Shown here: in pieces, positions 17,732 to 25,684 of the stretch
How the letters are laid out: every line of letters starts with the position of its first letter
How positions within the stretch are numbered: the first letter of the stretch is position 1
Assembly: GCA_018645725.1 (NCBI GenBank)
Contig: JABGWD010000111.1
Coordinates: 1-38,241, forward strand
Direction of reading: 5' to 3'
Length of the DNA: 38,241 bases
Source: Opitutia bacterium
GTDB lineage: Bacteria; Verrucomicrobiota; Verrucomicrobiia; Opitutales; Seribacteraceae
Notes under the pieces: generated by a model
What the model was told of the DNA's origin: nothing
The model's database searches: none
What the model saw: the letters and a program-made list of their open reading frames with translations, nothing else
Translations under genes and position numbers: made by a program

Positions 17732-18127
17732 TTATCTGCTTAAGGATTTGACATAAGCGGCAAGGGCTTTTCTCTCCTCGAGAGTTGTGGGAAGGGGGGC
17801 CATGCCGGGGATTGATCCTTTGACGATTTTATCCATTGGTTTCTCAACCGATTCCATAAAGTAAGCTTCGTCCAATTTGACTTTTTTGACCGGACCGCCA
17901 ATACCGACGTTAACTTCTCTTTCCGTCCCCCAGAACTTTCCGACGAACTTTGGCGCATTGAGGGCCAAACCTGCAGGAGAGGGAATTTTTTGATCGACTT
18001 GATGGCAGGTAAAGCATGCTTTTGCCTGGAACAAGACTTTGCCTTTTTCCACTTCATCCGCATGTGTTTGAATCCACATGCTTGGAAGGAGGAGGAATGG
18101 GAGAATTCGTGTTATTGTCGATTTCAT
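17732..18127 (-). CDS. monoheme cytochrome c, last gene of oxidase operon
   Basis: 131 residues with a signal peptide to about residue 23. One class I cytochrome c domain is visible: heme site ACFTCH (C38, C41, H42) and a likely axial methionine M109 in GSIPGMAPLP. The C-terminal helix EERKALAAYVKSLS is typical. It sits 3 bp after the small CPVC gene at the 3' end of the oxidase operon. In caa3 oxidases a comparable domain is fused to subunit II; here subunit II lacks it, so this protein may be the separate electron carrier to the CuA site. That role is inference. Confidence 0.9.
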   Translation of the reverse strand: MKSTITRILPFLLLPSMWIQTHADEVEKGKVLFQAKACFTCHQVDQKIPSPAGLALNAPKFVGKFWGTEREVNVGIGGPVKKVKLDEAYFMESVEKPMDKIVKGSIPGMAPLPTTLEERKALAAYVKSLSR

Positions 18128-18130
18128 TGG

Positions 18131-18361
18131 TTAGGTAGGGGTTCGGGTTTTTGACCCAATTTCTTGATCTTGTTCAAATGAGAGTAAAAATGCTTTTGCC
18201 CACCACGCGAATAGTCCGAGTATGGCCAAAGGAAAGAAGCTTAGAAAAACCGTGGTCAAGTAATAAGCCAAGCGAGCGCTTTCGTTGGCATCAAAGCAGA
18301 CTGGGCATCCCCAGGCTTGAGGACAAAACAATAGAATGCCGATGAAGAATACTGCTTTCAA
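18131..18361 (-). CDS. small exported or membrane protein with CPVC motif
   Basis: 76 residues if translation starts at a TTG at 18361, whose last bases overlap the stop of the upstream subunit III-like gene (TTGA). The frame also continues upstream to an ATG at 18433, but that part lies wholly inside the other gene and looks non-coding. The protein has a hydrophobic signal segment (VFFIGILLFCPQAWG), the pair CPVCF, and one transmembrane helix (TTVFLSFFPLAILGLFAWWA). Short proteins with a CPVCF-like motif followed by one helix are found in oxidase clusters of several phyla, from memory; their function is unknown. The two cysteines could bind metal or form a disulfide. Confidence 0.65.
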   Translation of the reverse strand: MKAVFFIGILLFCPQAWGCPVCFDANESARLAYYLTTVFLSFFPLAILGLFAWWAKAFLLSFEQDQEIGSKTRTPT

Positions 18362-18975
18362 CTTGTTGGATTTGGATAAACCAAGAGGTAAAGAACGGGC
18401 CAAAGGGCCACGACGAAGTACCAAAGCATGCATCCGGAGATGAAAACCTCTTTTCCGTTTGTCGCGATATTGCTGTTGCTGTCCTTGAGATAAATGAAAA
18501 CGAGATAAACGAGCGCTCCCAGAAGGTGAATTCCGTGAATGCCAATGATCATGTAAAAAAAGGAGGAGAAAGTATTGGAATCGTAGTAAATGCCGTTATC
18601 AATCATTCTGATCCATTCGGTTCCCTGAATTAGCAAAAACAATACACCCATGATCAAGGCGAGACTGAACAGGTCGAAGTATCGTTCTTTTTTTCCCGCC
18701 TTTCTGGCTTTGGCGGAAAACCAAATCAAGATCGCCGAAGCCAAAAGTATGCCGGCATTGAGTGCTGATAGCACGAAGGGGAGAGAGGGCATGTCGGTCG
18801 GAGGCCATGCCGTGGATTGAGAACTTGTGACTAGGTATGCACTTACGATCGCGGAAAAAAACATCGCCTCCGCGATGATGAAAAGAGCCATTCCTACTAT
18901 GGGAGCCGCCGCTTTGCGCCTTTGGTACGGTTGCTCCAAGCTACTCTCTGCGGAAATCATAACTCCGGAATTCAT
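18358..18975 (-). CDS. second heme-copper oxidase subunit III-like protein
   Basis: 205 residues with about five transmembrane helices. Subunit III traits are PIVGMALFIIAEAMFFSA (helix with a conserved glutamate), LIQGTEWIRMIDNGI and FFYMIIGIHGIHLLGALVYL. Its ATG overlaps the stop of subunit IV (ATGA at 18975-18972), which implies translational coupling. It differs strongly from the first subunit III encoded two genes upstream, so it is a divergent paralogue rather than a recent copy. It may form part of the mature complex or replace the first subunit III. Start chosen by the coupled ATG; an ATG five codons later is possible. Confidence 0.9.
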   Translation of the reverse strand: MNSGVMISAESSLEQPYQRRKAAAPIVGMALFIIAEAMFFSAIVSAYLVTSSQSTAWPPTDMPSLPFVLSALNAGILLASAILIWFSAKARKAGKKERYFDLFSLALIMGVLFLLIQGTEWIRMIDNGIYYDSNTFSSFFYMIIGIHGIHLLGALVYLVFIYLKDSNSNIATNGKEVFISGCMLWYFVVALWPVLYLLVYPNPTS

Positions 18976-19346
18976 TGTTCGGGCGTCGACGGATTATCGA
19001 TTTTCGGGTATTCGTAGTCGGGGTCCATCTCTCTGTTTTGTCCTTCGGGGAGAAGTACGTCCGGCGCGACGCCGGCAAACAGCAGGATGAGAAAGAAGAT
19101 GCAAATGACCAAAAGACGCTTGATCATCCTCAGTTCGATGTCCAAGTGCATGAACCACGCTGCCACCATTCCTGCCTTGATTGCGCCGATTCCGAAAGCT
19201 GTCAGCAGAACGGCGCTTACGAGCAGGAAGCGATTGTCCAGCTGCAAGGCAAAGATCGGGCCCCATATGCTGATGGCAAGAAGTATCAGGAGCCTGACGT
19301 ATATTTTCTTATAATCGGGGTGAGAAAGGTGCTTGTCGTTGTTCAT
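18972..19346 (-). CDS. cytochrome c oxidase subunit IV
   Basis: 124 residues from ATG 19346 (MNNDKHLSHPDYKKIYVRL), chosen because it lies 13 bp after the stop of subunit III; the frame continues upstream into that gene without coding character. Three transmembrane helices are evident: LLILLAISIWGPIFAL, LLVSAVLLTAFGIGAIKAGMVAAWFMHL and LLVICIFFLILLFAGVA. The KAGMVAAWFMHL core is diagnostic of the prokaryotic COX IV family, which packs against subunits I and III. The tail is acidic and soluble. Confidence 0.9.
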   Translation of the reverse strand: MNNDKHLSHPDYKKIYVRLLILLAISIWGPIFALQLDNRFLLVSAVLLTAFGIGAIKAGMVAAWFMHLDIELRMIKRLLVICIFFLILLFAGVAPDVLLPEGQNREMDPDYEYPKIDNPSTPEQ

Positions 19347-19359
19347 GGCGGGCAAAGAT

Positions 19360-19953
19360 TCAAAGACCGGATGCGATGTAAAAAAGCGGAAAGAGGAAAA
19401 TCCATACGATGTCAACGAAGTGCCAGTAGATCCCTATGCATTCGACTCGATGGAGATTCTTGCCTTTGGCGGCGTCCTTGGCTACGAAGCCCAGGATGAT
19501 CATTCCCACCAGGACGTGGAACCCGTGCAACCCGGTCGCCGTATAGTAAAATGACCAGAACAAATCCGCAAGGGGCCCGTATCCGGCAAGGATTTCCGAG
19601 GTGTACTCGTATGCCTTTACGCAAAGGAACACGCCCCCCAAAAGAATCGTTCGAACAAGTAGTTTGGCTGCTTTCTTGCCGTCACCCGCTTCAGCCGCTT
19701 TGTGGGCGCAGACGGCGAAATAGCTGGAAGTCAAAAGAACGAAAGTATTTAGGGCTCCGGCGTATAGCTTGGTGTGCTCCGCTTGTTCTGCCCAAACCTC
19801 ACCATGCCTCATGCGGTACATGATGAACGCTACGATGAGTCCTCCGAAAATGACAATTTCGGAAGCAACGACCCACCAAGTTCCTAGGCGCGAGGTTGGC
19901 AGACCGGCGGTTGTCCTGCTTGTTGCAATAGGTGGTTGGAATGTATCGCTCAT
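19360..19953 (-). CDS. coxC: cytochrome c oxidase subunit III
   Basis: 197 residues, about five transmembrane helices. Typical subunit III segments are GTWWVVASEIVIFGGLIVAF (with the conserved glutamate), FYYTATGLHGFHVLVGMIIL and the C-terminal YWHFVDIVWIFLFPLFYI. The length is that of bacterial five-helix subunit III proteins, shorter than the seven-helix mitochondrial form. It starts 11 bp after the stop of subunit I. Confidence 0.95.
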   Translation of the reverse strand: MSDTFQPPIATSRTTAGLPTSRLGTWWVVASEIVIFGGLIVAFIMYRMRHGEVWAEQAEHTKLYAGALNTFVLLTSSYFAVCAHKAAEAGDGKKAAKLLVRTILLGGVFLCVKAYEYTSEILAGYGPLADLFWSFYYTATGLHGFHVLVGMIILGFVAKDAAKGKNLHRVECIGIYWHFVDIVWIFLFPLFYIASGL

Positions 19954-19964
19954 GAATATGCCGT

Positions 19965-21668
19965 TTAGGTGTTGGGTTCTATGTGCTGTGGGAGGTAGTC
20001 TTCCTCGGAGTCCGGGGATCCGTATTCATAGGGCCCTCGGTACACCGTGGGTAAGGTTTTCCAATTGCCATGTGGGGGAGGGGATGCAGCAGACCATTCC
20101 AGGGTGGTTGCTTTCCATGGGTTTTGCTCAGCCTTCTTCCCTTTCCATATGCTATGGAAGAAATTGATGACAAAGGGAATTTGGAAGGCAATGAGAACGC
20201 ATGTGGCAATCGTTGCGATGACCCGCATGTCTTGAAAGCCTTCTCCTGCTAAATCGGGGAAGTGACGATAATCGAAGATTCTTCTGTGTTGCCCGCCAAG
20301 CCCGAGAAAAAACATGGGAATGAAGACGAAGTTGAAGGAAACAATGGTTCCCCAGAAATGAATTTTACCCCATGTTTCGTTAAGGTGTCTGCCGACCGCC
20401 TTTGGGAACCAATGATAAATTCCTGCAAACAATCCGATGATTGCAATCGGGAAAAAGGTATAGTGGAAGTGGGCCACCACGAAATAAGTATCGTGAAAGT
20501 TGATGTCGGTCGCGGAAGCCCCCAGATAAATGCCGGTTACTCCGCCGAGAAGGAACTCGACCAGAAACGCTATGGCCCAAAGCATGGGTGTTCTGAATTC
20601 TATGCTCCCCCCAAAGAGGGTGGCAATGTATAGGAAGCACAATTCCGCAATCGGGATAGAGATGAGCAGGGTGGTCGCCGTAAAGAGGTGGGCCATTCGG
20701 GGGTCAATCCCTGCAACGAATTGATGGTGCGCCCAGACGAAGAAGCTCAAGACGCCCGTAGCGATGGTGACGTAAAGGGCCGCTTTGTAACCGAAAAACT
20801 TTTTTCTTGCGAATACCGGGATGATGTCGGCAACAATTCCCATTGCAGGCAATAGGACCACGTAAACTTCGGGGTGTCCAAAAAACCAGAAGAGGTGTTG
20901 CCAAAGCAACGGATCGCCCCCGTTGTGCGGATCATAAAAGGCGGTGCCGGCCAATTGGTCGGACAGTAGCATGACGGCTCCTGCGATCAAGGGACCGACG
21001 GACACCATGAAGAGTATGCTGGCGATTACAATCATCCAAACCACAATGGGGATTCTCATCAAAGACATGCCCGGTGCCCGGGCGTTCATGGTCGTGGTTA
21101 CGAAATTGATCCCTCCAATGAGGAAGGCAACGAATTCAAGGGCGACCGCGATGAGCCAGAGAGACGCACCCAGCGGGGTAAGGTTGAAGTCCGGGTCCGA
21201 CGAAAGGGGAGGGTAGGCCGTCCATGCACCGCCAAAACCTCCGCCGGAAACATGGAGAGAGGCGATCAGGACGAGGGCACTGAGGAAGAAGATCTGGAAG
21301 GACAATCGATTGAGGCGGGGGAATACCATGTCGTCGCAGCCGATCATCAGTGGAATGAGGAAGTTTCCGGCTGCCGCCACAAGGACGGGCATGGCGACCC
21401 AGAAGATCATGATCGTTCCATGGTTTGTGACCAAGGCATTGTAGTGACCGGGAGATACCCAACCGAACCCCGGGACGTCTTCGCCCGGGAATGCGAGTTG
21501 CATCCTGAATACGTAGGCCATGTATCCGCCGATGATGGCCATGAGAAGGCCGGTGATGAGGTACTGGAATGCGATGACCTTGTGATCGGTCGAGAACAGG
21601 CAGATTCGGATGCGACTGCCTATGGTTGGCGCTTTTGGGGATGTTGGGTCAATGGTGGCTTCGGTCAT
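19965..21668 (-). CDS. ctaD: cytochrome c oxidase subunit I (heme-copper oxidase, A type)
   Basis: 567 residues, about twelve transmembrane helices; the catalytic subunit that reduces O2 and pumps protons. Aligned by eye with bovine subunit I, all metal ligands are present: H83 and H402 (low-spin heme a), H400 (heme a3), H265, H314 and H315 (CuB), with Y269 of HPEVY for the His-Tyr link. D-channel residues are intact: D113 in CDDMVFPRLN, N102 and N120, and glutamate E267. The K-channel differs: the lysine of the common PTGVK motif is L343, preceded by E342 (IPIAELCF), and the usual threonine is I340. The C-terminal tail (TLEWSAASPPPHGNW) is the standard soluble end. The gap to subunit II upstream is 61 bp. 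Confidence 0.97.
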   Translation of the reverse strand: MTEATIDPTSPKAPTIGSRIRICLFSTDHKVIAFQYLITGLLMAIIGGYMAYVFRMQLAFPGEDVPGFGWVSPGHYNALVTNHGTIMIFWVAMPVLVAAAGNFLIPLMIGCDDMVFPRLNRLSFQIFFLSALVLIASLHVSGGGFGGAWTAYPPLSSDPDFNLTPLGASLWLIAVALEFVAFLIGGINFVTTTMNARAPGMSLMRIPIVVWMIVIASILFMVSVGPLIAGAVMLLSDQLAGTAFYDPHNGGDPLLWQHLFWFFGHPEVYVVLLPAMGIVADIIPVFARKKFFGYKAALYVTIATGVLSFFVWAHHQFVAGIDPRMAHLFTATTLLISIPIAELCFLYIATLFGGSIEFRTPMLWAIAFLVEFLLGGVTGIYLGASATDINFHDTYFVVAHFHYTFFPIAIIGLFAGIYHWFPKAVGRHLNETWGKIHFWGTIVSFNFVFIPMFFLGLGGQHRRIFDYRHFPDLAGEGFQDMRVIATIATCVLIAFQIPFVINFFHSIWKGKKAEQNPWKATTLEWSAASPPPHGNWKTLPTVYRGPYEYGSPDSEEDYLPQHIEPNT

Positions 21669-21729
21669 GTCTTTTCAATCGTGACTGTATTGGTAAGATA
21701 GCTGAATGTGCAGGTGCTGTACTTTCCGC

Positions 21730-22455
21730 TCAATCTTTTGGACGCGGGTTTTTCTCATTTGCTGCTGCCAAGACTTTGGCGTTCTTTCCCGGCGTTCCCG
21801 CTTGAGCCAACCATTCGTCAAACTCTTTGCTCGAGTGAATGATTAAGGTAGCCCCCATCACGCCATGACCAATCCCGCACATTTCGGCGCACTGTATGTC
21901 GTAAACGCCTTCTTTTTCGGGCTTGAACCACCCCTTGATTCTTCTTCCGGGAACGGCATCCTGCTTCAACCTGAATACGGGAACCGAAAAACTATGCAGG
22001 GTGTCTTTCGAGGTAAGCTCGTAATGATAGGTCTTTCCCACCTCGAGATGCAATTCGTCCACGAGCCTGATATCGTCATCCGTGTGCAGTTCTCCATCAT
22101 TTCCGGGATGGACGAAGGTCCATGCCCACTGTTGAGAGACTATGCCTATCGTTGCATCCTGTGTAGGGAGGTCTTGCTTGATCTTGTACCAAACATTGCC
22201 TGCTCCGATAATGAGAACGACGTCGCAGGCGATGATTAGAAAGTGCGGGACGTTGATCCAGCGCTTGTGCTTCTTGTCCGTCCCGTCAACGTAGGTCGTG
22301 GGTTGACCCGGTTGTCTTCGAAATCGAAAAAGAAAGTAAAACAAAGCGCCTTCGGCCACGATGAACCAAAAGCCGACCATGTAGGTGATGAGATCGAAAA
22401 GGAAGTCAATGTCTCCGGCGTAGGAAGACGCTCTTTCAATAAATTGCTCTATCAT
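21730..22455 (-). CDS. ctaC: cytochrome c oxidase subunit II
   Basis: 241 residues. Two transmembrane helices lie near residues 20-43 and 70-87, followed by the exported cupredoxin domain. The CuA site is complete: H154 in LHSFSVPVF, C189 and C193 in CAEMCGIGH, H197 and M200. The QQWAWTFVHPG segment is the electron-entry region next to CuA. There is no fused cytochrome c domain, so electrons presumably come from the separate cytochromes encoded at both ends of the operon. The N-terminus lacks a lipobox cysteine. Confidence 0.96.
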   Translation of the reverse strand: MIEQFIERASSYAGDIDFLFDLITYMVGFWFIVAEGALFYFLFRFRRQPGQPTTYVDGTDKKHKRWINVPHFLIIACDVVLIIGAGNVWYKIKQDLPTQDATIGIVSQQWAWTFVHPGNDGELHTDDDIRLVDELHLEVGKTYHYELTSKDTLHSFSVPVFRLKQDAVPGRRIKGWFKPEKEGVYDIQCAEMCGIGHGVMGATLIIHSSKEFDEWLAQAGTPGKNAKVLAAANEKNPRPKD

Positions 22456-22494
22456 GGCTTAACGTATTGGAGTTGTGCAAAATTGATTCCGTCG

Positions 22495-22614
22495 TCATGT
22501 GACAAGCAACCATGCGACCAAGGCAAAGGCGACCGTTCCCCATACGCACCAGAGGCAAACCCCTCTGCCGAGGCTGTCCGCTCGTTTCGAATCTTCGTTT
22601 TCTTTGTCGCTCAT
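22495..22614 (-). CDS. 39-residue single-helix membrane protein in oxidase operon
   Basis: An ATG at 22614 overlaps the stop of the diheme cytochrome (ATGA) and opens a 39-codon frame ending at TGA 22495. The peptide has a charged N-terminus (MSDKENEDSKRADS) and one hydrophobic helix (VCLWCVWGTVAFALVAWLLV), so an N-in single-span membrane protein is predicted. It lies between the cytochrome and subunit II, where small accessory oxidase subunits are often encoded. I do not recognise a family. The exact stop-start overlap and the clean helix are the reasons to accept it despite its size. Confidence 0.65.
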   Translation of the reverse strand: MSDKENEDSKRADSLGRGVCLWCVWGTVAFALVAWLLVT

Positions 22615-23456
22615 GGTTGGTTGGGTTTTTCGCCCGTAACGGCTGGTGAGTTGCCTTGTTCGGAACTTGCGGGCAACGGTGCCGCAACTGTGTGGCCTTC
22701 GTTGGTCGATCCGCGCCCGAGTTCCCGTATGTATGCGATCACGTCCTTCATGGCTTGTTCGTCCGGGATAGTGGCCGTGACAATGCCGCGCATGGCCATG
22801 GCTTGCGTGCCGGACATGAACAGTGGCTTGGTGGGGTCGTATTTGCCAGTGTCTTCCGCGCCCCGCTGACCGGACTTGAACTTTTTCAACTGTTCAAGCA
22901 TGTACCAATCCTCCATGTGGGTTTGGGCCGGGGCTTGCATGGCCGCCATTCCTTCGGATTTTTGGCCATGGCAACCCATGCAGTTCAAGTAAAGGGTCTT
23001 GCCTTTCACGGGATCGCCACCTTCAATTACGTCCTTGGGTTGCTTGGGCTTCAGGTTTGCGACGTACTGAGCGACGGCTTGCACTTCTTCGTCGTTCTCG
23101 TAGTGCCACGCGCCGTTTTTCGGGTTCCGCTTGCGGCTGCCAATGTCCAGTACGCGTGCCATCGGTCTCATCTTGAGCCCCGCTACGTCATCCGGATGCG
23201 CTCCCCGGTCACCATTCCTGAATTTCTTCAATTGGTTGACGAGATACCACTCCGGCAAGCCGGCAATAGCGGGTGCCAGAATATCTCTTTTGCCATGCCC
23301 TTCGGAACCGTGACAGACTCCGCAAAGCTGAAACAGTTGGCTTGCTCGATTGTGGTCAACGGTGGATCCGTTCACGTGAAACGGTTGAATGAAGACAAGG
23401 CCGAGCAAGCTAAGTGATTTTATGCATAACCCAGGAAAAAAAACATTGTTTGCCAT
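22611..23456 (-). CDS. diheme cytochrome c (c4-like), first gene of oxidase operon
   Basis: 281 residues from ATG 23456, chosen because it gives a signal peptide (CIKSLSLLGLVFIQPFHVNG); an ATG at 23498 in frame adds 14 residues. Two cytochrome c domains in tandem carry CGVCH (C45, C48, H49) and CMGCH (C159, C162, H163). Both share the pattern WYLVNQLKKFRNGDRGA / WYMLEQLKKFKSGQRGA seen in c4-type cytochromes, and both have candidate axial methionines (LKMRPMA and AMAMRGI). The C-terminus is a low-complexity Ala/Pro-rich tail. c4 cytochromes deliver electrons to terminal oxidases, which fits the position at the head of the operon. Confidence 0.93.
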   Translation of the reverse strand: MANNVFFPGLCIKSLSLLGLVFIQPFHVNGSTVDHNRASQLFQLCGVCHGSEGHGKRDILAPAIAGLPEWYLVNQLKKFRNGDRGAHPDDVAGLKMRPMARVLDIGSRKRNPKNGAWHYENDEEVQAVAQYVANLKPKQPKDVIEGGDPVKGKTLYLNCMGCHGQKSEGMAAMQAPAQTHMEDWYMLEQLKKFKSGQRGAEDTGKYDPTKPLFMSGTQAMAMRGIVTATIPDEQAMKDVIAYIRELGRGSTNEGHTVAAPLPASSEQGNSPAVTGEKPNQP

Positions 23457-23502
23457 TCGGTTGACTAGAAAAACTAGGGTTGATTTCATGTTGTTCATAC
23501 AA

Positions 23503-23518
23503 TAGAGTAAAAGATCTA
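23503..23518. promoter_or_regulatory. 16-bp shared upstream element, copy 1 (oxidase operon)
   Basis: The sequence TAGAGTAAAAGATCTA is identical to 25693-25708 in front of hemN. It has TAGA/TCTA ends in inverted orientation. Read toward the oxidase operon, a TTGTGC and TATAGA pair spaced by 18 bp ends inside it, a place expected for a repressor site. The divergent neighbour is an Rrf2 regulator, the obvious candidate binder. Function is inference. Confidence 0.4.
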
Positions 23519-23590
23519 TACATAGATATACAATCTAGGCACAATCATATTCATGCAATTCTTCGATTATAAGCGTTGCGGTCGCTGTCT

Positions 23591-23614
23591 TGAAGTGCTT
23601 CTAATGGCGCTTCA
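23591..23614. promoter_or_regulatory. inverted repeat upstream of Rrf2 gene
   Basis: Arms TGAAGTGC (23591-23598) and GCGCTTCA (23607-23614) pair over 8 bp with one G-T wobble around an 8-nt loop. It lies 63 bp upstream of the Rrf2 start. It could be an operator or an RNA hairpin; no T-tract follows. Confidence 0.3.
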
Positions 23615-23676
23615 TGCGACTGTATTTGCTTTCCTTGCACATAAATTGTGTATTCAATGATTAAAGATTTCTAACG

Positions 23677-24099
23677 ATGCTTTTTTATGGAAAACCCAGT
23701 CAGTACGCCATTCGGGCGCTTATTTACATTGCCAAAAACCAGAAGGGGCCAAGCCTTGCAAAGGACATTGCCCGTGAAGAGAAATTGCCAAAGCATTTTC
23801 TTTCAAAAATTCTCAAGGAGTTGGTAGGTGCCCGAATTCTTGATTCTCGTTTAGGACCTGGCGGTGGCTTCTGGATGAAAAAGAAGCCTTCCCGGATCAC
23901 TCTTTTGCAAGTGGTCAAAATATTCGAGGATATCGATACGCCACTCAAGACTTGCGCCATTGGGTGGACTCGCTGTTCAGACACTACGCCATGTAGTCTG
24001 CATCATGATTTCAAGCAAGTCCGGCAGAAGATTGGCGATTATCTGGAAGGTACCACCTTGGAATCTCTTCTCGCTGCGGAGAAGGACCGGGTGGGGTAG
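23677..24099 (+). CDS. Rrf2 family Fe-S transcriptional regulator
   Basis: 140 residues. The N-terminal winged helix matches Rrf2 (YAIRALIYIAK, AREEKLPKHFLSKILKELV and the RLGPGGGFWM wing). Three cysteines, C93, C100 and C106 (spacing x6 and x5), form the typical cluster-binding triad of Fe-S Rrf2 regulators such as IscR and NsrR, so sensing of O2, NO or Fe-S status is plausible. It is divergent from the oxidase operon, with 178 bp between ORFs, and is followed by the convergent hemN. Together with the shared 16-bp element this suggests control of respiration and heme synthesis. Which subfamily it belongs to cannot be settled by eye. Confidence 0.9.
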   Translation: MLFYGKPSQYAIRALIYIAKNQKGPSLAKDIAREEKLPKHFLSKILKELVGARILDSRLGPGGGFWMKKKPSRITLLQVVKIFEDIDTPLKTCAIGWTRCSDTTPCSLHHDFKQVRQKIGDYLEGTTLESLLAAEKDRVG

Positions 24100-24162
24100 A
24101 TCCCCCCGTCCCTTGTCGGCGCAAGGTTGAAATCTCTTGAAGTGGTCGGTTCTGCTCCTGTC

Positions 24163-25557
24163 TCAGGCTACTTTGGAGTAACGTGAATCGGCCCCTTCTG
24201 CCCCCAAACGCGTATCAAAGAGGCACGCGACGGCTCTGGCAAAAGGTCTCCCGAAACGCGTCAAGGTCCAGGCCCGTTGATTATTCGTCCTTTCGAGGAT
24301 TCCGTCTATCACGAAAGATTCAAGTTGCGAGGCGATCCTTGAAGCATCCGTTTCCGTTGCTGTGACAAAGTTTTCGTCATTGATGGTCAGATGACAGAGA
24401 AAGTCATTGATGATCGAATGCCTCTTTCGATCCATCTCCGTTTGTTCGCACCATAGATCTTGTCCGAAACCGCCCTTTTCCAGGGCATTTGACCAGAGGA
24501 CGAGGGAAGGCGTGTTGCGAAGATACGCGCCTTCCAGAAAACTGATTGCCCCCGGACCGATTCCGAGTAGGTTTTCCGAGGAATGCTCAACGTAACCCAT
24601 AAAGTTTCGTTTGAGGCGATTATTGTCGAAAGCCAAAGTGAGTGGATCGTTCGGTTTTGTGAAATGATCCATGCCGATCGATCGGTATTCGTTTGCTGAA
24701 AACAGATCCGAGGCTCTTTCGAAAATGTTCCAGTTTTCCATTGGCGAAGGCAAAGTTTTCGGATCAATTTTTTTCTGGTGAGGCATTTTTTCGGGGACGT
24801 ATGCGAAATTATACAAGGCCACCCTTTCAGGATTCAGGGCAATTGTTTTTTCCACGGTCTTCTCGAATCTTTCAACCGTCTGGTGAGGAAGTCCGTGTAT
24901 GAGATCGAAATTGATTGATGAAAATCCAATTTCCCTGCAACTCTCAACGACTGATCGAACTTGAGTGAATGGGTGGAACCGGTTGATGGCCCATTGGGTA
25001 TCTTGATCGAAGTCCTGAATGCCGAGGGAAATGCGAGAGAATCCTTTTTCCCGTAACACGCTCAAGCGGTCCGTGGTTACTGTCTCGGGGTTACTCTCGA
25101 AAGAAAGTTCGGAATCAGGCGTGAAGTTCAGGAATCTCTGAAGCAAATTCCCCAATTTGGTCAATTGTTCGTGATTGAGAAAAGTGGGCGTACCTCCGCC
25201 GATGTGCAAGGAACGGACCCACGGGAGTCCTCCGGAACAAGTGCTGAGTCTATCGAGTTCAGTGCGGAGGGAATCCAGGAATCGGTTGCCGTATTCTGGT
25301 TTTGGAGGGCGAATTTCCGTTTTGCATCCACAGTAGAAGCACAATTTTGAGCAAAACGGGACATGGATATACAGATCGATGGTTCCCCCCCCCCTGTAAA
25401 TGGATCTTAATCGTCTTATGCGTTCTCCCGAGGGTGGTGGGCTAGTCCAGAGGTTGGGTGATGGATAAGCAACGTATCTGGGCGCTGGTCCTCCGTGTCG
25501 AGCGAGAATCCCTTCGCGCTCGGGTGTCCTTGCGAGTTTCTCATTCATTGTTTCCAT
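24163..25557 (-). CDS. hemN: oxygen-independent coproporphyrinogen III oxidase
   Basis: 464 residues from ATG 25557; the frame runs to a TTG at 25626, and an ATG at 25548 is also possible. The radical SAM cluster motif is C69-x3-C73-x2-C76-x-C78 in PFCSKLCFYCGC; the fourth cysteine after CxxxCxxC is characteristic of true HemN rather than the HemW relatives. The N-terminal RYVAYP matches the HemN RYTSYP region, and IHGLPHQT, GIGPGAISF and YIHVPFC also fit. HemN oxidatively decarboxylates coproporphyrinogen III without O2 in heme synthesis. It supplies heme for the many cytochromes encoded here under low oxygen. A 16-bp element shared with the oxidase operon lies 136 bp upstream of the start. 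Confidence 0.93.
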   Translation of the reverse strand: METMNEKLARTPEREGILARHGGPAPRYVAYPSPNLWTSPPPSGERIRRLRSIYRGGGTIDLYIHVPFCSKLCFYCGCKTEIRPPKPEYGNRFLDSLRTELDRLSTCSGGLPWVRSLHIGGGTPTFLNHEQLTKLGNLLQRFLNFTPDSELSFESNPETVTTDRLSVLREKGFSRISLGIQDFDQDTQWAINRFHPFTQVRSVVESCREIGFSSINFDLIHGLPHQTVERFEKTVEKTIALNPERVALYNFAYVPEKMPHQKKIDPKTLPSPMENWNIFERASDLFSANEYRSIGMDHFTKPNDPLTLAFDNNRLKRNFMGYVEHSSENLLGIGPGAISFLEGAYLRNTPSLVLWSNALEKGGFGQDLWCEQTEMDRKRHSIINDFLCHLTINDENFVTATETDASRIASQLESFVIDGILERTNNQRAWTLTRFGRPFARAVACLFDTRLGAEGADSRYSKVA

Positions 25558-25684
25558 AAGATTTGAATCGGGTGGGTGGTGGAAAATGGAAGGAGGGATG
25601 GTTTCGGGATGCTCTCTTCCCTTCAAGTCGAATTCGGAAAAAAGGCACTTTTATGTTTTGAAACGTCATAAATTCGGGTGTAGT

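Noticed and set aside
22436-22687. 83-codon minus-strand frame between cytochrome and subunit II
   Set aside because: It is out of frame with the coupled 39-residue membrane protein, overlaps genes on both sides and is rich in Arg/His/Gln without structure.
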